DNA of 64,000 bases from Schizochytrium sp. CCTCC M209059 (lineage: Eukaryota > Sar > Bigyra > Thraustochytrida > Thraustochytriidae): positions 539,979 to 603,978 of the forward strand of contig KN805383.1 in the NCBI GenBank assembly GCA_000818945.1, written 5' to 3'. Below, one piece after another: positions 39,202 through 47,858 of the stretch. Both the position numbers and the translations under genes were made by a program. Every line of letters starts with the position of its first letter. Position 1 is the first letter of the stretch. Below the pieces are notes generated by a model. It had not been told where the DNA came from, searched no databases, and saw nothing but the letters and a program-made list of their open reading frames with translations.

Positions 39202-40212
39202 ATGAACGGAAAAAAAACGAAACTCAAACCAGCAACGTTTGCCGGTGGTGGTCCGTCACACAGAGCGAGGAACTTGAGAGACAAAAAGATGGAGGAGGAG
39301 GCGCTCGTGCAGATGGCGGGCGCGGGGCTCGGTGCAGCAGCCTCGACGTTGACCTTTTACCCGCTGGAACTTGTCAAAGTAAGATTGCAGGCCCAGGTGG
39401 TGCGTCGCGACGCTGACACTGGGAACCGTGCAGAAGAAACTGGCGAACGCGGCGAGCCTATGGCTTATGAAAACGCTGTCGATGTTGTGCGGCACCTCGT
39501 GGAAGCGGGTGGAGTGATGGGTCTCTTTCAAGGCGTGCGACCTGTCCTGGTCAGGTCGGTCGTCACGGACGCGCTGTACTTTTTCGTTTCTTTCAACGTA
39601 TCGCGACGCCTGCAAAAGTTGCTCAGCAGACAGCTTTCCACCTTGGAAGCCATTGCGAGCGGCTTTGTATCGGCATGCATTACGCAGCTCGTGGCGCATC
39701 CCATCGACACGGTCACAACACGCATCATGACAGACCACAGCGAGACCAAGACGAGCGCCTTGAAGCACTTGCAGGCTGCCGTGAATGAGGGCGGGCTGTC
39801 CAGTCTGTGGAAGGGCTACCGTGCCTCAATGCTTCTTTCTTTAAATCCTGCGCTGCAGTTCACTCTCTTTGATCGTGCTAAGGAGTTCCTTCAGCGTCGG
39901 TGGAACCAAGAGGCCCTTACAGCTCGACAACTGTTCTTGCTTGGTATGGTTACCAAAGCCTTCACGTTGACGATCATATACCCGCTAATTCGGGCCAAAA
40001 TTTTCATGCAGGCCGCGAATCGGGGCAAGTCTGGCACGGATCAAATAAATGTAGGTCATGCCTTTTCTGGGATCCTTGACCACGAGGGGGTGCTCGGACT
40101 CTACAAGGGATTGCGGGAACAAATTGGCAAGTCCACGCTGTCCACGGCACTGCTCTTAACGACCAAAGAGGAAATTACGGAAGTTGCTCGCAAGCTCATC
40201 ACGTCGAGCTGA
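39202..40212 (+). CDS. Mitochondrial carrier family (SLC25) protein, peroxisomal/adenine-nucleotide-carrier-like
   Basis: 336 residues from the ATG at 39202; a second ATG at 39289 (MEEEALVQMAGAG) starts exactly at the first carrier repeat and may be the real start. Three repeats of two helices are present. Signature motifs are PLELVKVRLQ (first), PIDTVTTRI (second) and a degenerate PLIRAKIFMQ (third) in which the acidic residue is lost. GLFQGVRPVLVRS, SLWKGYRASMLLSLNPALQFTLFD and GLYKGLREQIGKS are the following odd-helix and link elements. The NPALQFTLFD segment resembles peroxisomal carriers of the PMP34/ANT1 group, which exchange ATP or CoA; substrate and organelle are inferred only. The frame is open upstream to 38986, but from a TTG. 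Confidence 0.88.
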   Translation: MNGKKTKLKPATFAGGGPSHRARNLRDKKMEEEALVQMAGAGLGAAASTLTFYPLELVKVRLQAQVVRRDADTGNRAEETGERGEPMAYENAVDVVRHLVEAGGVMGLFQGVRPVLVRSVVTDALYFFVSFNVSRRLQKLLSRQLSTLEAIASGFVSACITQLVAHPIDTVTTRIMTDHSETKTSALKHLQAAVNEGGLSSLWKGYRASMLLSLNPALQFTLFDRAKEFLQRRWNQEALTARQLFLLGMVTKAFTLTIIYPLIRAKIFMQAANRGKSGTDQINVGHAFSGILDHEGVLGLYKGLREQIGKSTLSTALLLTTKEEITEVARKLITSS

Positions 40213-40303
40213 GACAATCTCACGTTCGTCCAATTTTTGAATTGAGGGAATCTCGCCTTTCCTGTTTCCATGCGCGTAAAAGAATATATCATATCCCTGG
40301 CTA

Positions 40304-40397
40304 AATTTCGTCCCGTTTTTCGGGACGAAATTGTCGGCGAAATAGTTTTGCCGAAACAGGGTGTAGTCTCGGCCCGAAAAACGGGACGAAATATCTG
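40304..40397. repeat. Subterminal palindromes of the transposon, left side
   Basis: ATTTCGTCCCG-TTTTT-CGGGACGAAAT forms a perfect 11-base-pair stem at 40305-40331. A CCCGAAAAACGGGACGAAAT half-copy follows at about 40375-40394. Confidence 0.85.
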
Positions 40398-41231
40398 CAA
40401 ATCAGAAAAGTCATTGAAAGAAATACTCCAGATCAATTTTTCATCTCGCGCGTTGGCATGGTGATTTCCAAGATACCCCTCCGTCTCCGTGCCAGTTTTC
40501 GGGGAGATTCACCCGGTGGACATGATCAAGCTTGATCTGCAAAGTGGGTACTTGTTGGCATTTTAGCGCGAGCCTAACCACCGCACTTCGTTGACAGCTG
40601 CGACGGCTGCATAGGCTCACCTTGGCGTCGCGTCGCGTCGCGCAACGACGAGACCACTCAGCAGACGTGCCGCAGCTGTTCTCGCACCATCCTTCTTCGC
40701 GCTGTGGTCGGCAGCGCAAGTTCGTCCACGCCATGACGCATGCCTTTGTGCATGGTGACATGGGAGCGCTCGTCGAGACCTTGCAGCTCAACGTCGAACC
40801 AGACAGCGCGAATGAAACAGAAGCGAACACGCGTGCTATCGGAGAGAGTACGCAAGACGACTCTGATCGGGATATTGGCGACCTGCCCGAAGACGTTGAT
40901 GAAGAAACCATCAAAATCAAGGACGTGGATTTGGTCTTCTGAGTCTTACTCACAGCGCGGAGCCGCATCCCACGGCAATCTTGCCGGGACAGTACGTCAC
41001 CTCAAGTCTGTCAAGTTCCGTTTCAATCCATATGGTAACCTTTCATTGGCGAAGCTCAAATGTGAGGTTTCCGTGATTCTAAGTCGTCTTATTGTGAGAG
41101 TGAAGAAGGATTGCGATGATGAAAGATGACGCGAACGGACTGGATAGTGATACGTCGAGCACTGCTGATATGGTAAAGTGCGTGTTTGCCCTTGTGATCA
41201 AGACGGCAACGTCTTCAAACTCACCAAGTAG

Positions 41232-42298
41232 ATGCCCTCAATGCGAGGATCGCCGAATAAGGCCGAATCCGAGAGTGTGATGGCGGTTCGCAAGAGTGCA
41301 GAGAACTTGTGCCACGGGCAGCCTATCGTGCACAGTGTACCCATCACGCAGCTGTTCTCGACGTCCCATGCACACTTTTGGTATATGCTCGAAAATCCGA
41401 CAAATTGTGATCATCAAGTATTCAGCGTCGCAGCGCGACGCTTGGATGCTTTACCTGTTTTGGCTTGCCAAAGAGTACCTGGAATTCATCTACAACGGCA
41501 CCAAGTACCATTTGCGGACATGGCGAGGACTGCAGCGAGCATCTTGGTTTTGCACAAGATCATCACACTGTGGAGACATATCTGCAGCTCTGGCGCTGTC
41601 ACGGTAATGATGGTATTTCGAATGGGATCCCTCCGCCAGCTAATAAGCTCATCCCAATCTCGGGCTCATAATGGGACCACATGATGGGAGGTGTTGACAC
41701 CGTCCGAAAATCGCTGGCTGGCCGCGCGCTATGGACCGCCCGCTTGACTCCGAATGCAATCATGTTCTCAACCTGGTTCGAGTATTTTCTCTACAATTGC
41801 TTTCGTGCGTACCAGCCAACTGAGCATGAAGTGTTCATACGGGACTGCGAAACGTGGGAGTCCTGGGCCTCTTAAAAGAAGCGCATCTCATACAAAAAGT
41901 TCCAGACTGATCTGCTGAAGGACTTGAATGATCCTGCCGAGCATTTAAGTGCAATGTTTGTGGTCTGAGTGACGTTTGCGCTATGGTTGGGGAAGGCCAG
42001 GAGCCGCGTGACGAGATTCCAAATGCAAGGTCTTCAAGATTCAGAGATAGATACGCGTCTCTCAGACATCATTGCAAATCGCTCAGAAGAAAGGCACCTG
42101 CAAACGTTCATGAAGAAACCTCGCAAACGCATTGTGGGCTGCACCAAGTGTAAAAAGGGCCGGAGCCCTATTGAGCACTCGATGCATGCGCGCAAGACGA
42201 GCAAGTGGTTTCCCACCTGTGAATCTGCCATCTGCAAATATTGCTGGGCGAGCTTTCACTCAACAGAGGGCAACGCTCAAGTTGCCCATGCAAATTAA
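41232..42298 (+). pseudogene. PiggyBac-type transposase remnant
   Basis: Successive plus-strand frames with several stops carry parts of a piggyBac (DDE_Tnp_1_7) transposase. One piece has QLFSTSHAH, resembling the LSTxH strand. Next come ANKLIPISGS, a stop, and WDHMMGGVDTVRKSLAGRALW, matching the family's YNxxMGGVDxxD; then NAIMFSTWFEYFLYNCFRAYQ, where the family has a helix with NAY. The last piece (42140-42240) has a Cys/His-rich end, GCTKCKKGR ... HARKTSKWFPTC ... ICKYCWASFH, in the position of the piggyBac C-terminal zinc-binding domain. At least two stops and a frame change make it inactive. The N-terminal half (40600-41230) is not recognisable. Confidence 0.65.
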
Positions 42299-42524
42299 GG
42301 TTATCGTTTGCTTGAAACCCGTGCGTCGCTTGTGGCTGTTGCCTGCATCCACCGAAGACAATATGCATCTGGGATGCTCTTGCGCTCTCAGCTTGAAGTT
42401 CGCAACAATAGTTTGTCCGAGCGCAACGCAATTTTTGAATTTACTACACGAAACTCCACTAAGAGGGTCTTAGTCATATTAGCCTTAGCTAATTTCGTCC
42501 CGTTTTTCGGGACGAGACCCGGCC

Positions 42525-42656
42525 TATTCTTATCAAATAGACCACTTTATACTCGCAGCCGCCAAATCAGTCTTTCATCTAAACATCGATTATTCTGATC
42601 AAATAGACCACTTTATACTCGCAGCCGCCAAATCAGTCTTGCATCTAAACATCGAT
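42525..42656. repeat. Direct 66-base tandem duplication inside the transposon
   Basis: Copies at 42525-42590 and 42591-42656 begin TATTCT and differ at only a few positions. They lie between the transposase remnant and the right terminus. Confidence 0.9.
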
Positions 42657-42825
42657 CAAAAACACTTTTCAGAATCTCAAACTTTGATAGAGTAATCTAG
42701 ACATGGAAAACTAAAACTGAGCTAAATTTCATCACACGCGGTGTAGATCTGAGCGTGTCCAGGCGAATAACGTGAGCAGAGATTTCGTCCCAATTTCGTC
42801 CCGTTTTGTGTGGCTAGCCAGGGAT

Positions 42826-42875
42826 ATCATATCATATCATATCATTCATTCATTCATTTATTTATTCATTCATTT
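42826..42875. repeat. ATATC and ATTC microsatellite beside the transposon end
   Basis: Four ATATC-type pentamers followed by CATT/TATT tetramers, reaching the stop region of the CH-domain gene. Confidence 0.85.
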
Positions 42876-44756
42876 CGAGGACCCATTATGCCCACGTGGG
42901 AATCTTTGGCTGAGGTATTTGGCCATAGAATTCCGAGACAGGACTCGTGAAGCTGACGAGGAGCCATTGTACTTGGACCGTGCGCGCTCGCGTTTTAATC
43001 TCTCTTCCTTTTCCTGCTCTTTTTCGGCCAAAACCATTTCCTCGTCGTGAGTCTCTCGCCGTTCCCGACGAGTATCTTCCTCGTACATGGCCTCGAGCTT
43101 TTTGTGCACGCGACGAAGAGGTAGGCCAGATTCGGTGTAAACAGCCAAGTCAGGTAAGTCGGCATCGGAAGTCTTACTTTGAGTTCGCGATCGATCATAG
43201 GAACTTCTTGCAGAAGTTAGAGGAATCACCTCGGGTCGAAGCGACTTTGACTCGATGCCGTCGACTTCATCGTCGTTGTCATCGACGCGGCTATCGGCGT
43301 CATCGGCCCTGGAGTCATCCTCGTTGGAATCCCCTTCTTCCTCGTCATCTTCATCATTGTATTCGAGCTCGACATCCTTATCTTCCTCGACTCGAGCGTC
43401 GCTTTCGTTTTCATCAGCGTCTTCATTATCAGCTTCGCTTTCTGCATCCGCATCAGCATCTTCTTTTTCATCTTGCCAGTACGCTGCGTCCGCGTCAGCA
43501 TCGGCATCGTCGGCATCGTCAAGGCCCATAATCTCCTCACGAAGTTCACGTTGCATTTCCTCGTCGTCGTCGTCCTCTTCCTCCTCACTGCTGTCCTTCT
43601 CATCTTCGTCTTCATCGTCACTTTCCCAACCCTGGCTTCCATAAAGGTCTCTCTCGTCCTCGAGATCGTCCTCATGGTGGTCCTCACCTTCCGCATCAGA
43701 ATGGTATGCTTGAACGCTTTCATCTTGAAAAATGTTGTTGCCAAGGATATCCGTCTTGTCGTCGATGGTGCCTCTGTCAGAATTTTCGTTGTCCCGCGAA
43801 ATGCTTCGAGCAAAGCTAAGGCGCTTTGCGGCAGCAGCCGTGACACCAGACACTCTGCGCGCAAAAGACTTGGCCATGGACGGTGTAGCAGCGACAGCTT
43901 CTTCCTCTTCCTCTTCCTCCTGCTCCTGCTCCTGCTCCTCTTCCTCTTCTTCCTCCTCCATCATATCCATGCTGTCATCTTCATGCGAAAAGGCAAGCTC
44001 CTCATCGTCCTCAACTTCATCATGCGCATGGACAACTTCGTGCTGGTTGAGATCGTCCTCCTTCTCAGCAATGGAAGGCATCTTCGGCGCAGAAGATGTT
44101 GCTGCTGCAATTGTAGACGACGACAACGACGACGACGAAGAAGAAGAAGAAAAAGAGGCCGCTTGAGACTCGTAAATGGGATAAGGCCGGCTGACCATGC
44201 GCCTAAAGTTGATCCGGGAGCTTCTGCGATACTTGGGTTTCGACCGGCCAATGATATTGAGATGCGTAAAGCCCTCCATTCCATAGCCACCCATGTTCAG
44301 AATGGAAAACCCCCGGTTGGGTTCTACGCGGGGAGGAGGGAGCGGGGGCGGGGCGCCGCGCTGTACACCTGCATTGCCGCTTTGGTGAATCCTGTTGCGT
44401 TGTGCACAAGAGTCGTCTTCCGTGTAGACTCCATCTTCAATGGCGAGTTCCCGCAGGTAGAGAACGGTGTCCGCGACGCTCTTTGCATTCCGAAGTTCAA
44501 AAAGGTCGACCGTCTCAAACAGATGGCGGCTGGGGACGCCGAGGTTCCGTGCAGCCTTGATAAACATCGTCACGTTTTCCATCTGGCGGAAGGCAACTGT
44601 TCCGCGGTACACTCTGCGCACGGAGTTGGGCCAGCACTTGTTGACCAAGTCGCAGAGGATCGTGCCGTCGCGCAGCGCGTCCGTGAAGTCCCCCTCCAGC
44701 CGTGTTCCGGAGCACGCTTCCACCCACGCCGCGGCATCCGCCACGGCCGCCGTCAT
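42870..44756 (-). CDS. Calponin-homology (CH) domain protein with long acidic tail
   Basis: 628 residues from the ATG at 44756 (MTAAVADAAAWVEA); the longer frame upstream reads through an ACGC repeat and is rejected. Residues 1-110 form a single type-3-like CH domain: AWVEACSG, GDFTDALRDGTILCDLVNKCWP, FRQMENVTMFIKAARNLGVP and HLFETVDLFELRNAKSVADTVLYL. Calponin/transgelin relatives with this domain bind actin or signalling partners. NMGGYGMEGF near residue 160 resembles a calponin-repeat core. From about 250 to 540 the protein is a run of Asp/Glu-rich segments (EEEEEEEEQEQEQ and similar), then a charged C-terminal helix (EEMVLAEKEQEKEERLKRER). A cytoskeletal linker is the likely role. Confidence 0.8.
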   Translation of the reverse strand: MTAAVADAAAWVEACSGTRLEGDFTDALRDGTILCDLVNKCWPNSVRRVYRGTVAFRQMENVTMFIKAARNLGVPSRHLFETVDLFELRNAKSVADTVLYLRELAIEDGVYTEDDSCAQRNRIHQSGNAGVQRGAPPPLPPPRVEPNRGFSILNMGGYGMEGFTHLNIIGRSKPKYRRSSRINFRRMVSRPYPIYESQAASFSSSSSSSSLSSSTIAAATSSAPKMPSIAEKEDDLNQHEVVHAHDEVEDDEELAFSHEDDSMDMMEEEEEEEEQEQEQEEEEEEEAVAATPSMAKSFARRVSGVTAAAAKRLSFARSISRDNENSDRGTIDDKTDILGNNIFQDESVQAYHSDAEGEDHHEDDLEDERDLYGSQGWESDDEDEDEKDSSEEEEDDDDEEMQRELREEIMGLDDADDADADADAAYWQDEKEDADADAESEADNEDADENESDARVEEDKDVELEYNDEDDEEEGDSNEDDSRADDADSRVDDNDDEVDGIESKSLRPEVIPLTSARSSYDRSRTQSKTSDADLPDLAVYTESGLPLRRVHKKLEAMYEEDTRRERRETHDEEMVLAEKEQEKEERLKRERARSKYNGSSSASRVLSRNSMAKYLSQRFPRGHNGSSK

Positions 44757-44842
44757 TGTCTCCGCGCGCGTCGCAGTCACGTGCCTGGCCTGGGCCGCGC
44801 TCGATTTACGCGTGCCCTCTCCCGAGCCTCGCGCACAGGCAA

Positions 44843-44901
<59 letters not shown>

Positions 44902-45727
44902 CGGGCGGAGTGGAGGCGCGCCTCCTGGGCCGCGTGGCCGTCCGCCCTCGCGCGCAGGCCGGGCTCTGCCGCCGCGAGCCCCGCTCCGCTGTTTGCTCTT
45001 TGCTGCCAGCGGCACGCGGCACGTGCACAATTTCTTCTCCTTTTTTCGTCCTTCTTTCCTCCTTCTCCGCCTCCTTATGCTTCTTCTTCTTCTTCTTTTT
45101 TACACTTGCTTGCTTCTTCTTTGCGCTTGCTTGCTTCTCCGCAAACGTTGATCACGGTACTGGCAGGCAGTCACTGTCAATCAAGCAAGCGCGATAAGCG
45201 TTGAAGCCGGTGACTTTAACTTCGAGTTAGCGTATGCTATACCCGGGTACGTACGTATACTACCATTGGTTGGCATTTATAAGGTCGATCGATGATGGTT
45301 TGCAGTGGTCATGGGGACGGCTGGAAGACCCCGGCGTGCCCACGACGCTTGCAAAGAATCAATCAGCCCGACAAGGTGCAAGGGGGGCCGTGTCGGGAAG
45401 AATGACTACGTACGTATAGTGCTCGTTGCAGACTTGGAGACCCCTTTGGTATTGGAGGTCCGCGTCTACGACCTTCATCATGGTGTTCGACGACCTCGAC
45501 GAGATCCCTTTCACTGAGGCTTGCTTGTAGTCGAACCGCTGCCTTTTCTTGAACTTGATTGGCGGCTCAGGCTGCCAGTTCATCATCATCAAAAGGTTGG
45601 TTGGATGGTGGCCCAAAGAATCCAAACCTCCGAGTCGAAGATCTTCGCCAAGCAAGTCATTGAAGCAAGCAAACCAAAAGCAGGCGGCAAGGCAGGCAGG
45701 CAGGCAGGCAAAAGCAAGCAAACAAGC
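44757..45727. other. Divergent spacer with ACGC microsatellite
   Basis: Head-to-head region of the CH-domain and Misato genes. It contains an ACGC array (44844-44902), CTTCTT/GCTTGCTT runs (45078-45137) and a GGCA run (about 45685-45712) just before the Misato ATG. No gene recognised. Confidence 0.5.
44844..44902. repeat. ACGC tetranucleotide array
   Basis: About fourteen perfect ACGC units in the probable 5' UTR of the CH-domain gene. It encodes an RACV repeat if read through. Confidence 0.95.
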
Positions 45728-47644
45728 ATGGCAGGCTTGGGTTGGTCGAGCGGGGGCGGCGGCGGCGAGCTGCTGACCCTGCAGCTGGGCCGCGCGAGCA
45801 ACTATGTCGGAGCCCACTTCTGGAACGCGCAAGACGAGCTTCTCGAAGTGGACCGCGCCGAGGATGGCACGACACAGGACGGCGCCGCCGGGTGGGTCGA
45901 GTCCGTCGAGGACGCAGCAGGAGGCGGTCGCGCTGCAGCACAAGTCTCGCGCGAAATGAGGCCTGAGCGTCTCTTCAGAGTCAGCGAACACGCGGCCACG
46001 CCACGTCTCGTGGCCATCGACTTTCGACGCCGCGTCGGAGCACTCAAACCTCTTAGCGCGCTCACAAGCAGCGCTGCAAAAGACATCTTCGCGCTTAGTG
46101 ACGAGTCCTTGGCTCAACAATCTGCAGACGTCTGGGATGGTCCCGTCCAAGTGAGTCGCGAAGCACCAACACGCCAGAATGCGTTTCTCGACTGGCTCGA
46201 GCAAGGCGCTTCTGCCGTGGAAGGCGTCGCACTTGGTGCTGTGCCGCCGCCATCGGCTCCGTCTACAGCCAAGGTCGGTCATGAAGGTACCGACGAGGAC
46301 GCAGAACAGGACCTATACGAGTCGAAGCGAATCCGCGACAGCGATGTTACCTCGTGGGGAGACTTTCTCAAAGCGCAAGTTCATGAAAAGAGCATCCAGC
46401 TCTTGCACCGTCAGGGCGATGCTGATTTTGAGGCCTTCACCTCTGGCCACGACACCGCCTTGCAGGGCGGTCAACTCGATGACATCATCGAATCTGTGCG
46501 TTTCTACCTCGAAGAGTGCGACCGTCTGCAGGGCGTGCACGCCTTGGTAGACATAAACACCGGCTTTGGCTCCATTGGTCAAACGGTTTTGCAAGAAATT
46601 AGAGAGGAGGCACGCAGCGCGGCCATTTGGTGTCTTGGCATTGTTGGGTCCAACCCACACCCTTCTCCCTCGCACGAAAAGTACGCCTCGGCCACGCGCA
46701 AGCGCGCCATGAACGAGGCCGTGGCGCTTGCTACCTTTTCGCGTCTCTGTCATCTCTACACACCAGTCCCTCTCTACAACTTGAAAGCGGACGCCGCACG
46801 GCTGGCACTTCCATACTTGGCCAAGGACCGCTTCCATGCAGACTCGCTGTTTCACACATCAGCGCTCGTGGGTGCTGCGCTCGATGTAGCGTCCACACCA
46901 TATCGGCTCATCGAGACTCCGAACGGGCCGAATGGGGCAGCTACCTTGGCAGAAATGTGCGCTCGCGTCGGCCCCAGCGAAGACTCGCGCATTGCCGGTT
47001 TGCAAATGGCACTGCCCTTTCCCCATCCGAACATTTCACCCGATGAGCTCAAGGAGCTTCTCACAAACGCAGGCGCCCTTCACGAAGCCAAGAACCCTTT
47101 CGGCGTCGATCTCTCTTCCGTCCTCGATGCTGCGCATTCTAAACAACAGACGTACAAGGTTCATGGCGCAAGCGTGGTGCTCCGAGGCAACACTCCTTCG
47201 CGCCACGACGCTGTGCACCGCCGTAATCTTACCGACTCGCTCGGCGCCTATCTTGGCAGGACGCGCTTCACGCTCACGCCTATGCCTCTCTTTTGTACTG
47301 CAGCAACTCCATATCCCATCACACTTGCACATCCCGACATATTCAGGAATCAAGTCCTTGGATCTGCAGGCGAAATTGCTGTGGGCCGGACCGCGCCTCC
47401 AGTGACCATGCCATCTCTTGTGAGCCTTGCCTCATCGACGCGACTCGCGACCAACGTTGCTGCAGCTCAAGCATCAATTCGAATGCCAGGGCTTGCGCTG
47501 CAACTTGAGTTTGCCAAGGGCGCAGCAGGCCTTGGCAACGACGAGCTGACAGCGATGCGAGAAGATCTTGACAACAACATTGCTCCGGCATATGGTCTCG
47601 AGGTCGCTACCAAGGACGAGTCTGACGACGACTTGGACAATTAA
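45728..47644 (+). CDS. DML1: Misato/DML1 homologue (tubulin-like protein of mitochondrial distribution)
   Basis: 638 residues from the ATG at 45728. Misato/DML1 proteins affect mitochondrial distribution and morphology and have a tubulin-like fold without the full GTPase signature. The N-terminal Misato segment is clear: GELLTLQLGRASNYVGAHFWNAQDE, matching the family's ELITLQLG..SNFVGTHWWN, followed by TPRLVAIDFRRRVGAL. The tubulin-like middle has SWGDFLKAQVHEKSIQLL and FYLEECDRLQGVHALVDINTGFGSI, where the family has EEcDxxQGF. The last 25 residues are acidic (DESDDDLD). The frame is open upstream through a GGCA repeat but from a non-ATG codon. It is one of several mitochondrial-shape genes here, with She9/Mdm33 at 60131. 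Confidence 0.92.
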   Translation: MAGLGWSSGGGGGELLTLQLGRASNYVGAHFWNAQDELLEVDRAEDGTTQDGAAGWVESVEDAAGGGRAAAQVSREMRPERLFRVSEHAATPRLVAIDFRRRVGALKPLSALTSSAAKDIFALSDESLAQQSADVWDGPVQVSREAPTRQNAFLDWLEQGASAVEGVALGAVPPPSAPSTAKVGHEGTDEDAEQDLYESKRIRDSDVTSWGDFLKAQVHEKSIQLLHRQGDADFEAFTSGHDTALQGGQLDDIIESVRFYLEECDRLQGVHALVDINTGFGSIGQTVLQEIREEARSAAIWCLGIVGSNPHPSPSHEKYASATRKRAMNEAVALATFSRLCHLYTPVPLYNLKADAARLALPYLAKDRFHADSLFHTSALVGAALDVASTPYRLIETPNGPNGAATLAEMCARVGPSEDSRIAGLQMALPFPHPNISPDELKELLTNAGALHEAKNPFGVDLSSVLDAAHSKQQTYKVHGASVVLRGNTPSRHDAVHRRNLTDSLGAYLGRTRFTLTPMPLFCTAATPYPITLAHPDIFRNQVLGSAGEIAVGRTAPPVTMPSLVSLASSTRLATNVAAAQASIRMPGLALQLEFAKGAAGLGNDELTAMREDLDNNIAPAYGLEVATKDESDDDLDN

Positions 47645-47858
47645 GAAGACGTAAAGACCGCAAGTAGAAATGAGAAATTTCCTTCTCATCCTTTTGCTGT
47701 ACCATTGAATTGAGAAGAGAAATATATATACGTAGATAGATAATTTTTTGAAGGGAGAGAGAGAGGGAGAGAGAGACAGAGATTCTTCGCAAAGCCTGGG
47801 GAAAGTTGTCTTCCTTGCTTCCTTTGTTTCTCAACATCTGGGAAAGATGCCCACTTGA

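Larger units (their letters stand above)
40295..42823. mobile_element. Decayed piggyBac-like DNA transposon
   Basis: The element is bounded by inverted termini CCCTGGCTA (left, 40295) and TAGCCAGGG (right, ending 42823). The 4-base sequence ATAT flanks both sides (40291-40294 and 42824-42827). PiggyBac superfamily elements have termini beginning CCY and a 4-base target duplication, usually TTAA. Inside, on the plus strand, broken frames carry piggyBac-type transposase motifs. Subterminal palindromes with ATTTCGTCCCG arms lie near both ends. Length is 2529 bases. The neighbouring ATATC repeats on the right make the ATAT match weaker evidence by itself. Confidence 0.7.
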
